From: Copromyces sp. CBS 386.78
Taxonomy: Eukaryota; Ascomycota; Sordariomycetes; Sordariales; Sordariaceae
Length of the DNA stretch: 64,000 nucleotides
Direction of reading: 5' to 3'
Assembly (NCBI GenBank): GCA_030685235.1
Contig: MU839146.1
Span: 1 to 64,000 of the forward strand
The position numbers were made by a program, and so were the translations under genes. Each line of letters begins with the position of its first letter. The first letter of the stretch is position 1. The notes under the pieces were generated by a model that searched no databases, had not been told where the DNA came from, and was given only the letters and a program-made list of their open reading frames with translations. Below are positions 36,578-48,510 of the stretch, one piece after another.

Positions 36578-38086
36578 TTAGTGATTTGGTTGCTGAGAGT
36601 CACGGCCGTTGTTCTGAAGCTCACCCAGACGCTGGTAGAGTAAGTAGAGTGCCATGCGGTTGCACTCCTCTGTACCGGTAATGGTGACGAGGCGCTCGTT
36701 GCTGTTGTCCTGCGGCTCGTTAATCTTAATCACACTACCCGAGATCTGTCTGATCTCGTTGATCTTTTGTCCACCCTTGCCAATGATGGCGCCAACCATG
36801 TCGTTGGGGATGTAAATCTGCTGGGTGAGGGCAGTGCCGGCAACGGGGGCGCCATGGGGGCCAGCAGCATGGGGACCGGGCCCGGCGTGGCCAACATGGG
36901 GCGCAACGTGAGGGGCGGCGGCACCGTAACCAGCGGCGGCGTGGCCACCGTAGTGCATCGGGACGGCAGGGTTGGGCTGGGCCGGATGAGGTGCACCATA
37001 TGGCGCAGGGTACTGGCTGGGCGGCATGCCGTGCTGGGACCTGGGGTCGGGGCCACGGTTGCGCTGATAGTAATCGCGGTTGCCAAAGCTGCCGCCAGCG
37101 GGCTGAGGGACGTAGGGAACGACCTGCAGGCCACCGGGAACCGAAGCAGCGGGGCCTCCGCTACGGGTAGCATAGGCCGAGGCGGCGGGACCACCGAAGC
37201 GCTCGTTGAGCTGCTCGAGAAGAGTGCTACCAACGTAGTAAGTAGCAATGTGAACGGCATCGGCAACGCCCATGACGACCAATGAACGCTCAGTAGAAAG
37301 GGGCAGGCAGGAGTCGGAAGCATTGAGACGAGCTCCGGAAGCCTCCTGAATCTCCTTGATGCGCGCACCACCCTTGCCTATGATGGAGCCGATCAAGACG
37401 TGGGGAATCAAAAGACGCAGGGGATAGGTCTTGGAGTGGGTGTTGGAAGGCTCAGCGAGAGGCTCATTGTTCAGCGTACGGATAATAAGACCGAATGCCT
37501 AGGATTGTTAGCCCGTGGCCTAGGTATCAAGGGACACAGAGGCATGACGTACCTTTGCGACCGCATCAACAACACCACTGACGGTGAGAATACGTTCGAC
37601 AGCGCCCTTCTGGTAGTCGCTGACGGTGCACTTGGCGTTGGACATCTCCCTGATCTTGGAGACATTCTCGCCGCCCTTTCCAATGATGGTAGCGGCTTCT
37701 GGGCTGGAAATAACCGATCTCACATGGATCCAGGCAGTCTCGTCGTGAGGCTGCGCAGAGACGGGGGGTTGAGCGCGGCTGCGGGGACCGTGCTCCTTGG
37801 TTGACTTGCCCTCGGGGGCGTCAGGGACAGCTGTGTCGCCCTCGGCCTTGTCTCCCTTGGCCTTGGTACCGTTGGACTCGGGGGCGGGGGTAGGAGTAGC
37901 GGAGCCGGCAGTCTCGTCGGCGTTGTGGCTGTCTTCGGGAGCGGGAGTCTCGACCTCCTCTTGGGCGTCCTTAACGACCTTGTCGAGAGCGAGCCTCTTG
38001 GCCTCGGGCTGGTCGTTGCGAGAGGGAGAAGAGGACTCCTCCAGGGGCCGCTTAGCGGACTGGGTAGGCTGTGGCGAGGCGGACAT
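36578..38086 (-). CDS. Triple-KH-domain RNA-binding protein (PCBP/Rnc1/Pbp2-like)
   Basis: Two exons on the minus strand, 38086-37553 and 37498-36578, joined in phase 0 by a 54-bp intron with a CTAAC branch (484 aa). Three KH domains carry the diagnostic GKGG loop at about residues 136-139, 219-222 and 418-421. The N-terminus is acidic/Pro-rich and disordered. A Pro/Gly/His/Ala-rich linker with GYGAAAPH-like repeats separates KH2 and KH3. Proteins of this layout (S. pombe Rnc1, yeast Pbp2/Hek2, human PCBPs) bind C/U-rich RNA and control mRNA stability or telomere-related functions; the specific target here is unknown. Confidence 0.88.
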
Positions 38087-39990
38087 GGTTGCGAGCTAAA
38101 AGTCAGGTAATAGTCACGTCGCGATTAAGTCGTGATCGCGCGAGATTGAATATTCTTCTTGAATTTTTCTTTATTTACACCTTGGGGGTTTTCGAAGGAA
38201 AACGTGCTGGTGTAGTGAGGGTGCGGTTGACAAGGGGTCGGGACTGCGCTCTCAGGGTGTTGGAGTAGTAGTTGTTCGTGGGAGGGGCCGATCAAAGGGA
38301 GGATCGACGGGAGACGGAGACCGGTGCTGGTGCTGGTGCTCGGTTGAGAGTATGGGAGGAAGGAGGCCTATCGCTGGATTGCTTTTGTCTTGCAGTGTTG
38401 GATGATGCCTTGTCCGGGGTGGTGTGCTGGTGACTGGTGATATGCGGCAAGGGCGAACGCAAAGAGTAGTAGGTAGTAGACGGAGGTTGAGCAAGGAAGA
38501 AGGTGAGTGTGGTAGAAGACGGAGTGGTGGATGTGGTGATTGCGTTTTTGTTTGGTAACGGAAGAGAGAGAAGCACTTCTGGTATCTCAAACCTTCTTTC
38601 GCTTGTCAAGCACTGGAGACTAAACACGCCAGCCTTTTGCTGCTAGTCCAGGGTATCCGAGATCCGGCTGCAGCTACCGATAGCAGATCGTGGATTTGAC
38701 CGGGATTTAAGGTCAAAAGGTTTCGATCCGGGTGGTGGTTGAGGAAGGGACCGAGACCTGTGATGGGGTGGATGGGAGGAGGAGTGCGGTCGGCGTCTTC
38801 TTTTCGACGACGTGGTGATTGCTTCGTGTGTGGTCGTGGCAAAGGAGAAAACCAACAAAGCGTGCAGAAAAGGAAAAAAAAAGTGATGGGATGGGCTCAA
38901 GTCAAAAAGGATGACGGATTTGAGACACAGCCGGGAGAGAGAGAAGAAGTGAGAGGAGACGACGACGAGGGGTGTGGTCGGTCGAGGATAGAAAGGGTTG
39001 CCAGGTGGTGAGTGGCTGTTGGGGGGAGAAAGTGGAAGTGGAAGTCTCGAAAGAGGTTTGGAATTGTGGAGAGGAAGGAGATGGGTGATGAAACCTCGAG
39101 CAGGATCAGCACCGGCCGTAGCCTCAACGCGACCTGACCATGGGACACGGACCACTTGCCAACTCAACAGCCTCAGGTGACGGACCGTTGCAGGTCTGAC
39201 GGGACTGCCGGGAACAGCACGCAGGTGGCAGCTTGGGGATCGAATTATCGAACAGTTGGCTGCAAACGAGTTGGCACCTGCAAAGCCGCCCTGCCGGCCA
39301 GGCCTGGGTGCATCCCCTGGACAGTGGAGGCGCAGCCCAGCATGCAACCCCCAGGTCCCTCCTGAGGTTATCTCAAACAGTGGGTCAACAACGCCCGAGA
39401 GAAACTGCGATCCGATTTTAGGCCTGTTGCCTGCAACACCATAACACCATTGCTGCTGTAATACAGTAACACGGCGTTACGGCGTAACAAGCAGTAGTAC
39501 CATCGCGACACATCCGACGAGAGAAACAACCAGTGACCACCATCACGTTGTTAGTATCGTTGTCGTCTTGGTTTCATCCCGAGAACGCCGGCGACGAAAA
39601 CAAACGGGCGCGTATTGAAGCGGGCGTATTTACTAGGCGCAGGCGCAGGCAGAAAGGATCCAATCACTCAGGAGTTGGTGAGAGCATCGTGGTTGGTTGG
39701 TCATATGCTGGACTGAAATCTTCTGATGGGGATTCGTATACGAACAGGAAGCCGTGTGTTTTGAGCTTCATCATCCCGGCTGCTGGACATATCCGGGTGA
39801 AAACACACACACACACACACACACATCGATTGAACGTGGCACTAAATTGCCCAATTCTCGTTCCGGACGTCGTACACCAATAAACCGATACCTGCTTGCA
39901 AGTGCAACACTTCAGTTCTCATTTTCACTTCACGCTGTGATACCGTGTGCCCCTATTGCCACCCCCTGAGCCAGCCCCGGAAAGTCGGCC
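38087..39990. other. Bidirectional intergenic region
   Basis: Lies between the divergent KH-protein gene and the coiled-coil gene. A CA microsatellite occupies 39801-39824. Several frames of 60-230 codons overlap one another on both strands with low-complexity composition and no motif. Confidence 0.5.
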
Positions 39991-41253
39991 ATGTCAACAA
40001 CAACCAACAGCAACACCATGGAAGGCATCATTGAGGGATCCACCACAGCCACAGGCACGAGCACAAGCAATGGCAGCGGAAGCGGTGGTCGCGTCAAGGA
40101 CCCCGTGCATGAAGCGAACCTAGAGCGAACAATTCGCGAACTCAAGCGAATGACGGCAGAAGCCGAAGCGACTTTGAACGAGGTGAGTCCCCATGTCAAC
40201 AACCCCCCTTTTTTCATTCACCAAGTCAAACATCCTAACAAAACCTCACAGCTAAAACTCAACATGGCCCAAAACGGAACAACACCACCTCCCCTAACCC
40301 CCCTCTCCTCCCTCCACCTCCTAACCCGCGCCTACACATCTCTCTCCGAATCGGACCCAACCCCCCTCCTCCCTTTTCCCGACTCCGTTCTCCCGGCTTT
40401 ACTCGCCCTCCGCAAGACCTCTCAAACCATCACCCAAACCAACTCCCACCTCTCTTCTTCCTCTTGCTCGCTCGACCAACAAAAGCGGAAACTACAAGAC
40501 CTGAAAACCGAAGTCCGCGAGCAAAACGAGCTCCACTCCGCCTTGCAAGCCCGCGTGGCGTTGCTGAGGAAAGGGATGGAAGCCAGGAAGGAGATGAGTC
40601 CCGAAGAGGTAGCGAAGGAAGAGTTGGAGAAGATGGAAGACGACAAAAAAAAGTATGATGAGGAGACGAAGCAGCTGGTTCGAGAGCTGAACTGGTTTAT
40701 TGAGGAGTATCTGGGCCCGCTGCTGGCGGCGGAGGAGATGGGTGGGCCGGTGGTGGGAGACATGATGGATTTGGATGGGGCGGATTTGGAGATGGGGTTT
40801 AATGCTAGGGGGAAGCTCAGGAAGTCGAGAGCGGGCAACAACAAGAAGGCGGATGATGACGACGAGGAGCGGAACGGAGAGGGGGATTACAAAAGGCAGA
40901 CGAGGATTGATGAGATTTGGGGAACTGGTGCCCGGACCCAAAAAGACCACCACCAGCAGCAGCAGCAGGATGGGAGAGAGGGTAACAGAGGCAACGGCAA
41001 CGGCAAGGGCAACGGCAAGAGAAAGAGGGAAGGGGATGAAGCGAGTGCGGCCGGAGCGGAGATGAGGACGTTGATTGAGAAACTGCTGAATAAGAGCATG
41101 GATGCTGGAGGTGACAGTTCGGCGGCGTATGTCAAGATCGAAAGGGAGACGGCCGCGGCGAGGTTTTTGGTCAGGAGCAAGGTGGCCGTTTTTCACCCGA
41201 GGGATGCTACGCGGTTGAGGTTGGTGGATTTTGGGAGGGAGTTGGATGATTAG
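39991..41253 (+). CDS. Coiled-coil protein, function unknown
   Basis: Exons 39991-40182 and 40252-41253 flank a 69-bp intron (GTGAGT, CCTAAC branch, CACAG); the model gives 397 aa. The intron length is a multiple of three and contains no stop, so retention would insert 23 residues. The middle is a long coiled coil (about residues 125-220, Lys/Glu/Leu rich), followed by ELNWFIEEYLGPLL and GGPVVGD blocks, an RQTRIDEIWG motif, and a basic Asn/Gly/Lys segment (GNGNGKGNGKRKRE) that could be a nuclear signal. The layout resembles small kinetochore or chromatin coiled-coil proteins, but I cannot assign a family. Confidence 0.72.
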   Translation: MSTTTNSNTMEGIIEGSTTATGTSTSNGSGSGGRVKDPVHEANLERTIRELKRMTAEAEATLNEVSPHVNNPPFFIHQVKHPNKTSQLKLNMAQNGTTPPPLTPLSSLHLLTRAYTSLSESDPTPLLPFPDSVLPALLALRKTSQTITQTNSHLSSSSCSLDQQKRKLQDLKTEVREQNELHSALQARVALLRKGMEARKEMSPEEVAKEELEKMEDDKKKYDEETKQLVRELNWFIEEYLGPLLAAEEMGGPVVGDMMDLDGADLEMGFNARGKLRKSRAGNNKKADDDDEERNGEGDYKRQTRIDEIWGTGARTQKDHHQQQQQDGREGNRGNGNGKGNGKRKREGDEASAAGAEMRTLIEKLLNKSMDAGGDSSAAYVKIERETAAARFLVRSKVAVFHPRDATRLRLVDFGRELDD

Positions 41254-41572
41254 TAGGGCAGCCACGGTCATTGGGACATCATTCAGGCTATGATCAGTGG
41301 AATATCTGCTTGAGACGAATCTTGGAGGGCAGATTCTTGGGCTTCCATCCCTCTCCAGCGGCACCTCAGCCATCTCCCGGCAGGCAACGCACTGGCCAAG
41401 AGTTTTTGGACCCAAATCAATTAACGCGTCCGACGCGTCACTCCAAACGCGCTTACAGCTCCAGTCCGTTTGAGCTTTTGCTTTTGCTTTTGCGCCTAGG
41501 ATAGGTGCTCCCCACCATTGAAACCGCTTCCATTCCATTGTTTCCTTTTCTCCCTCCTCGCGTAGCAAATCA

Positions 41573-42598
41573 ATGTTTGTTGCCTGCCGTCTTCGTCTTC
41601 TTTCCCATCACTCTCCTCGTCTTTCTTCCCTCTCAATTGTTCCCACAACAACCACCACCACCACCAAAACTTTCGTCACCACCCAAATCATGACCACAGA
41701 CAGCAGCGCCAGCTCTCACCCAGCCAAGCGCATCAAGACCGATTCCTCCTCCCAAACTCCCACCACTTTAACCACCAACAGCGCAACCATGACCACCACC
41801 TCCTCCAACGATACCGCCGCCGTCCCGGCCGTAATCACCAAGCTCTCCCAAGCTCCTCCCCTCCTCATCAAGAAACTCTCCGACAAAGCCCGTCTGCCCA
41901 CCCGCGGCTCCGCCTTCGCTGCCGGTTACGACATCTACGCTGCCAAGGAGACTACCATCCCCGCGAGGGGAAAGGGATTGGTGGATACGGACATCAGCAT
42001 GGCTGTTCCAGAGGGGACCTGTACGTTTTTCTTTTTTTTTCTTTTCTTTTCCTTGTTTTTATCCCCCCCTCCTTACCTGCCTTCCTAAGGTACCTCCCTC
42101 TGTCCACCGTTTTGCCAGCGTGGTTCCTTTGATTTGATGGTGATTGATTGAGGCCGGGTTTAAACCTCCGGTGTCAACCTCCGGTGGCACCTCCGGTGGC
42201 CACTCCGTGGAGGCCCTCCGGGGGTGTCCTCGCTAGCGCTCGATTGTGATTGTCTTCTTCTTCTTCTTCTTGACAAAAAAAAAAAGAGAAAAACTAACAA
42301 GTGGAATAAATGAAAAAAAACAGACGGCCGCATAGCCCCCCGCTCCGGCCTAGCAGCCAAGAACTACATCGACGTCGGCGCCGGCGTCATCGACGCCGAC
42401 TACCGCGGCCAAGTCAAGGTCCTGCTGTTCAACCACTCTGATGTCGATTTCCAAGTCCAGGAGGGCGATCGCGTGGCGCAGCTTGTGCTCGAAAGGATTT
42501 ATACACCCGAGGTTGTCGAGGTCCAGGAGCTGGAGGAGAGCGTGAGAGGCGCGGGCGGGTTTGGGAGTACCGGTGTTGGCAAGGAGGTGAAGAACTGA
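41573..42598 (+). CDS. dut1: dUTP pyrophosphatase (dUTPase)
   Basis: Exons (41573 or 41690)-42020 and 42324-42598, with an unusually long 303-bp intron. Trimeric dUTPase motifs appear in order: AGYDIYAA (1), [10 protein letters not shown] (2, catalytic-site Ser), GVIDADYRG (3), EGDRVAQLV (4) and [10 protein letters not shown] (5, P-loop-like C-terminus). The enzyme hydrolyses dUTP to dUMP and PPi, keeping uracil out of DNA. Two in-frame starts exist: ATG at 41690 gives 201 aa, the usual size plus a Ser/Thr-rich tail. ATG at 41573 adds 39 residues that are Arg-rich and free of acidic residues ([20 protein letters not shown]), like a mitochondrial presequence. I favour 41690 for the main nuclear form. 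Confidence 0.92.
42021..42323 (+). other. Long dUTPase intron with CCTCCGGTG repeats
   Basis: GTACGT donor and AAACAG acceptor. The first third is a T-rich run, then four imperfect copies of CCTCCGGTG at about 42164-42200, then a TTC run and an A-run. Confidence 0.7.
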
Positions 42599-43064
42599 GG
42601 AATACTCGGGAAAGGGAATACTATACGGATTGATTGAATGGGTATAGGTATAGAAGGCGTTTGTTTAAAAGGAATGAAAGATGAATGAATGGAAATGCAT
42701 ACATGCCTGCCGCCCAAGATTGATGTTCGTCAAGTTTGGGACAGGCAGGCCCTGGTGATAAAGAGGAACAAAAAAAGCAACGGATTCAAGGAGGCGATGA
42801 TGGAGCTATATGTGAAAGATCAAGTGGGCAATTCTAAAAGTTCTCTTGTAGTATGATGTGATTTATACTCTCCACCGGCCAACAGACCCAAGTCTTCCAA
42901 GTCGCCATGCTATGCCAAAATCTACTCTCTAGAATAGCGCCGTGCTCCAACAAAGTAATAGACGACCCACATCTATCCGACTCTCTCAACTAACTTCCCT
43001 TCCTTTCTTTCTTTGCTTCCTTGTGTTGATTAAGATAGCCTCTCCACCGAGTCAATAGAAGGGA
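42599..43064. other. Convergent 3' region
   Basis: 3' flanks of dUTPase (+) and pyridoxal kinase (-). Nothing recognised. Confidence 0.5.
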
Positions 43065-44749
43065 CTAAGAACACTCTATCCTCCTAGCCCTAAACTCCAC
43101 CTTGGGATGCCTCAAACTATCCAGATGCCTCACCAGCCTCAACTCCGCCGCCTTGCTCTTCATCAAATGTAACCTCTTCCTGGCGGCCTCCGCCTCTTCT
43201 TTTTGCTGTTGTTCCTCCTCTTTTATCCTTTCTTCTTCCGTCTTCTCTGCCTTTGGTATCCCATCGCCGTTGGTTTCTTCCGAGTCCAGCCTCGCCCTCT
43301 TATCAACGTGCCCATCCCCGTCAACCTCCCCGTTACCATTTCCATTGGTTGTAAACCCATTTGTTTGCTGCAGTTGTTGCCTCTGCCTCTGCCGTTGCAA
43401 CTCCTCCTCAACAAACCCCCTCCCCCTCTCCACCCTCCCCTTCATCCCCTCCGCCGTCTTCGTCAAAACCTCGTGCATACTCCCCAGCACCTTCTCCGCC
43501 GCTTTGGCGAGTGGCAGGTCTAGCGCATCCACTGAATCATCCGACAACCAGCTCTCCCTTTCCGTCAGGTCGCCAGGCGTGTTATACACCGCCTCCCGCA
43601 TGCGCACCAGCATCAGCGCGGAAAACATATCGCCTGTCCCCGAAAAATAGCAGTCGATTGTGGGAAACGAGATCTGGAAGGCGCGCGGTTGGCGGGTGGA
43701 GGTCATTGTTGAGCCTACTACACTCAGAGTTTTGGTGCGGGGCGGTTGCGATTGACCGCCGCCTTCCTGTGGTGGTGGTGGTGTGGGCGCCGAAGAGCCG
43801 GGTACGGAGTCGGGCGCCGAGGAGGTAGTAACGGTTGATGGGAAGGTGGTGACGTCGGGGAGGGAGACGGAAGTAATGATGATATGCGGAATGGCGTACC
43901 GCTCGTGGAGGACGGAGATGGCGCGGGTTAGGGAGGGCATGTCTACTATTTTGACTTCGGACAACAATCTGTCGCTTTGTTAGCTCGACGCAACCAACAA
44001 GAAGAGAAGGTACTCACTCTGCCTCAAATTGATTCGGCAAAATCAGATCCGCATACCGCACCAACCCCTTATAAACCGGCACCACATCCTGAGCCACATA
44101 CAAGCACCCATTATCGCCCATGACCGGATCCAGCACCCAAAAGAAGGATCCCGGTTTCCCGCGGGCCTGAGCCTTCTCCTCGAGTTCCTTCGCTATCTCC
44201 CCCACTGCTTCCAGCGCTGGAGCACCGGGGACGTAACCGGATAACATCATGTCGAAATCATCGAGATAGGATTGTTTGAGCCCCCGGTACAGGTCGGTGA
44301 TTTCCGAGGCGGATACGCGTGTTCCGGTGAATTGTCGGTAGCCCGTGTGGTTGCTGAATTGCACCGTGTTGAGGGCGGCGACGTCGCAGCCGAGAGACTG
44401 CATGGAGAAGACGGCAATTTTGTTGCCTACGTATCTGGAGGGGTGGTGGGAGCGGTTAGCTTTGATGTCCTGTCGTCCGTTCTTGTCTTGTTCTTCTCTT
44501 GTTAATGGCTCGTCTGATCTTGCCCGTCCGGTCTTCCAAGTCCATTCGTCTGGCCTGGTGATCTTTGCAAAAGTTCTGCGCAACCGTAATCGGGGGAGGA
44601 GCAGGGATAACTCACCCAGAGACAACCTGCACACTCCCAGTCAGCAATTGACACAGCCGGACTTCGATAGAGGGACGAAGGGGAGAGCTTACATGACTAG
44701 CAACCGCCAACACGCGGGTATCAGGAACTGGAGGTTCTCCGTCGCTCAT
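43065..44749 (-). CDS. Pyridoxal kinase (PdxK/Bud16-like)
   Basis: Four exons on the minus strand: 44749-44693, 44626-44616 (an 11-nt micro-exon), 44434-44018 and 43968-43065; total 462 aa, frame-checked. Family signatures are VASHVVSGYVGNK at the start, LNTVQFSNHTGY, LSGYVPG, VLDPVMGDNG, ILPNQFEAELLS and the ATP/anion-hole motif FSGTGDMFSALML. It phosphorylates pyridoxal, pyridoxine and pyridoxamine to supply PLP. Compared with bacterial or human enzymes (about 300 aa) it has a Ser/Pro-rich insert before RAFQISFP and a long Gln/Lys/Glu-rich C-terminal insert. A neighbour at 44.9-46.3 kb is absent; PCNA follows on the same strand. Confidence 0.9.
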
Positions 44750-46371
44750 TGTGACTTTGGTACGGCTCTTGTATGCGATTCGGCTTTTGGGCGATGTAGA
44801 GAAAAGATCGGACTCTAGAGTCGTTATAGAGAACTCTTCCGTTCGAATCGGTATGTTCGGTAGATATTCTGTGGCGTAGAATGTGCGGCGCAAAGAGATC
44901 TCGATCGTTGGTAAAGAAAGGTACGCAAGCCAAGCCGAGCTGAAGAGTCGACGGTCGATAGACTCGGTAGTCGGCTGCTTGAAGTTTCGTCGAGATGATG
45001 TTGAGAATTGGTTCAGATACCAATTGTCATGTTAAAAGAAAGTTTGTTTCCCAAGTCGCAGAGAAAGTCGAAGGAAGTGGAAGTGGAAGTGGAAGAGCAA
45101 TGCTGATCACCGGATCCAGAAAAGAAAAAGAACAAGAAAAAGAGACAGGCTATGACACATATGATTCCCAAGACCCTGGTCTCCGGCTGTCAGCGGTAGA
45201 GGTATGTTATGGATCGTACATAATCGCAATGGCAACTCTCTAAGAAAGGAAAGGACCGAAAACACGTAGCTGACCAAATTATTCATCTCAATTGAAATCT
45301 ATAAAAGGCTTAGAAAAAGGTATTAATGAAAACACCAAGCGACATCGCCCTCCTGTGTCACCCCGTTGCCCGAGTCAAGTGGAAGCATCATCTCCCAGGC
45401 CTCCTTCTTCGAAGTGTCCAGAAATTCCACGCCGTCATCGCACAGGGCGTTCAATGACTCTTTACAAGGTTTCCAGGAACCAATTCCAGGTCATGTTTGC
45501 CCCGCCAAAAGTTTCCATCCTGCAGGGCGCGACTACCTTTATCGGACCAAGAAGTGGAGACCCCGCATTCTGGCCCCTAACCCGCTGAATGGTGCAGTGT
45601 CCGCCCTGCCCTGCGGGGGACGTCACGCAGGTGGGTAACATTGAACGAAGGGAACGAACAATGTGGGGAAGGCTGGTGCTTGGTGAACATCAAACTTTCA
45701 TCGGACGAAAAACATCATCATGGTTGAAGGGGGGTTCGAGGAATATAAAGCTGTGTGATGTCGGTTATTATGATTTTAACTTTCTGATGTCAACTCCGAA
45801 GACCAAGTTGAAAGCCCAAGTACTGATAATTCCCTGGCCAGACAAGACAAAACTGAAGGGTTCCTTCCATGTTAGTAAAAGACACCAGAGATCAAGGCCA
45901 TGACATCTTTTTCGAGAACCATATAGTGTCTCTTAAACAAACAGATGAATATTAGATGCCATCATGATGATCATTGATACCTGACTAGGTAGGGCAGCTC
46001 GACATTCCCTTAATCACTCATCTTCGCAATAGAAAAAGAACAAAAACGCCCTCTAAAGCATTTGGTGTGTAGTGTACTAATGCCAGACTCTTTCAAAACA
46101 CAACTTCTTTTTCTTTCATATCCTCTTTTCTTCATATCCTTTTGCTTCATTCCCTCTTCATCACTGCATTAACCCCGAACTTCTACATTCCTCTTCCCCC
46201 CAGGCGACATTTTATAACTCGAGGTATCCATCAAGGCGTAGCTTCCCAACATCGCCCACATGCAAAGATGACGTGGTTCGTGGTTCGTGGTGGTGGTTGT
46301 TGTTGTTGTCGTTCGTAACAAAGATGTGATGTGGTTCGGTTGGAGGTAGATAGATGTTTGGTTGGGGGCAT
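44750..46371. other. Intergenic, no supported gene
   Basis: Contains the pyridoxal kinase promoter and the PCNA 3' flank. Frames of 80-105 codons have no recognisable motif. Confidence 0.5.
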
Positions 46372-47346
46372 TTACTCCTCGTCGCCAATCTGTTGAAGCA
46401 CAAATAGTTAGCAACTTTCTCTCTTATCATCATCATCATAATCCACGGGCGGCGACAGCAACAAAACATACCTTGGGCGCAAGATAGAACCTCAAATACG
46501 AGCTAGCCGAAATGTTGTACTCGACCAAAAGCGGCACCTCGTTCGAGAGGCAGATCTTGACCGTGCTCGACAGCGCGCTCGCCTTGCAAAAGTTGACCAG
46601 GTACTTGAGCGAGAACGTCAAGCTGACGGGCTCCGACAGCTCAATCTCGATATTCTCGGCGGGTTTCTCGACATTGTTGTGCTGACGAAGAGTAATGCTA
46701 CCATTACCGATATCGCCCTGGCAGCTGAACTTGACGCCGTCCTTGCTGGCCTCGATGTTGACGCTCTCGCTCATGGCCATCAGATCCGTAGTAATGCGCT
46801 TGAACTCGACGCTGGGCATGGAAATGGTGGCCGCGTACTCGGTGTCGGGGATGCCCAGGTGCTCCTGGTCAATGTCCATGAGCTTGAGGTCGTACTCGGA
46901 GATGCGGTCGTTTTCGGAGCTCTCGAACACGAGGTTGAGCACGTCGGGCGCGTCCTCGGCCTTGAGCGTCAAAATGTCCTCGTTCTGCGCGGCGCGCAAA
47001 ACCTTGGTCAAGGACGTCAGGTTCACGCCCAGCGCAATGTTGCGGTCGCACCGGAAGGGCGAGAAGGTCTCCGTCTTGAGCATCATGGATACCAGCGCGA
47101 CGTGCGAGTTGTCCATGGCTTGCAGGGCGATGCCCGAGTCGTTGCAGTCGAAGTTGCAGTCCTGCACGAGGTCCTTGATGGCGTCGACGACCTGGTTATC
47201 GCATCATTGCAAAGTTAGTTCGGCGACGTCTTCTTCTAGCTGGGGAAAGGAAATAACAATAGCTCTTGAGGAGGACAGGAAGAGGGACATGGATATGGAC
47301 ATACCTTCTTCAGGATCGACGCCTGCTCCAACCGTGCTTCAAGCAT
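46372..47346 (-). CDS. pcna: Proliferating cell nuclear antigen (PCNA)
   Basis: Three exons: 47346-47305, 47191-46472 and an 18-nt terminal exon 46389-46372 (IGDEE and stop). The product is 259 aa, the normal PCNA length. Landmarks: [23 protein letters not shown] start, the [18 protein letters not shown] block, the interdomain connector with [18 protein letters not shown], and the C-terminal FYLAPKIGDEE. PCNA is the homotrimeric sliding clamp for DNA polymerases delta/epsilon, ligase I, FEN1 and repair partners in the nucleus. Both short terminal exons are needed for a full-length protein. Confidence 0.97.
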
Positions 47347-48510
47347 TTCTGTAGTTGTTGCAAAGTCCTCCAGTCAGCAACCCATCACTTTTGACCCAGC
47401 CTTCTTCCTCCTTAGTACCAGACAGACAGGCAGGCAGGCAGGCAGCAGGAAGCAGGCAGCTTCACGCTTAGACGGAGACGACATACTGATAGATGTGAAT
47501 TAACTGAACTCGAGAAAAAAGATGGAAGAAGAAAAAAAAGAGCTTGAGGGTATAACAGGCGAATGCGCGCGCTGGGTATCACTTCGGCGGGAGAGAGAGG
47601 CGCTCGTGGGTGTTGACGAAGAAAAGAGGACGGGAGAGAAAGAGAAGTTCGTTGGCGTGAACGGGGATTTGGTGGTTTTGTTCAAAAAGCTGCAACAGGC
47701 AGGCAATCCATGGTCATAAAAAGAACAAAGAGCCATACAGGTGGTGGAACACCCACTTCGCGACTTGACGCGCCTGCTAAACGCGCTGAGCCGGGGTTAG
47801 GCTTAATTGATTTACCGCTTTCGGGCTAGCTCCCCGTGCACGGTCCAGCGCTTTTCGTCTCCCGTCCCTTTCAGGCGCAATCTTCGCGTTTTCAGTGGGT
47901 TGCTGCCTTTCTGCCGTTCCTGAAAGCTCCTGATGAACCCCTGAAGGGAATCTTGAGGTTCTGTTTGGATCATCGTGTCTCTCGCTGGCGGCGATGGGAT
48001 GTTGAAGGCATGCTCACTTTCGATATACGGCTTCCACTATTTGACTCTCTCATTTTTTCGCTCTCTGTTCAACTTCAATCCATTCAATATTTTGCTTATT
48101 ACATTATCCACCTGTCCTATCTTACACCCTCAGACCCTCTCTCAACGCAACGTAAAACAATTTATCACAGAATGCCAGCCCCAAGATCGTCTGTCTGCAT
48201 AGTGTAAAATAAACGCCGTTAAATTCTGTATCCCATATCCGCTCGCTCGCTTGCGTGCCTCAAATGATTCCATTTCCATGGTGTGTGTCTGTATCCCGTC
48301 AAAACGCCATTCTATCCAAAGTTGTTGTGTTGTTGTAAAAAAAAAAAACTGGCAAGCTGACTTTTTGTTGTTGTTCGCCCTCTCCTCTCTCTCTCTCTTT
48401 TGTCTGCGCGTAATCGCAATGCCATGCAAGATTATGAATGTTCTTTCGAAAGAAAGGAAACCCCGGGTAAAAGAAAAAGAAAATGTCGCAAAACTGTATG
48501 TTGTATGTCG
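47347..48510. other. Intergenic, no supported gene
   Basis: PCNA upstream region, with a short CAGG repeat near 47426-47443, and the 3' flank of the vezatin-like gene. Confidence 0.5.

Noticed and set aside
38643..39347. 234-codon minus-strand frame upstream of the KH gene
   Set aside because: Low-complexity Pro/Ser/His composition overlaps several equally long frames; probably leader/promoter DNA.
40492..41568. 358-codon minus-strand frame antisense to the coiled-coil gene
   Set aside because: It is the shadow of a codon-biased plus-strand gene with a good intron.
46679..47354. Frames of 179-219 codons antisense to PCNA
   Set aside because: PCNA on the minus strand is unmistakable; these are codon-bias shadows.
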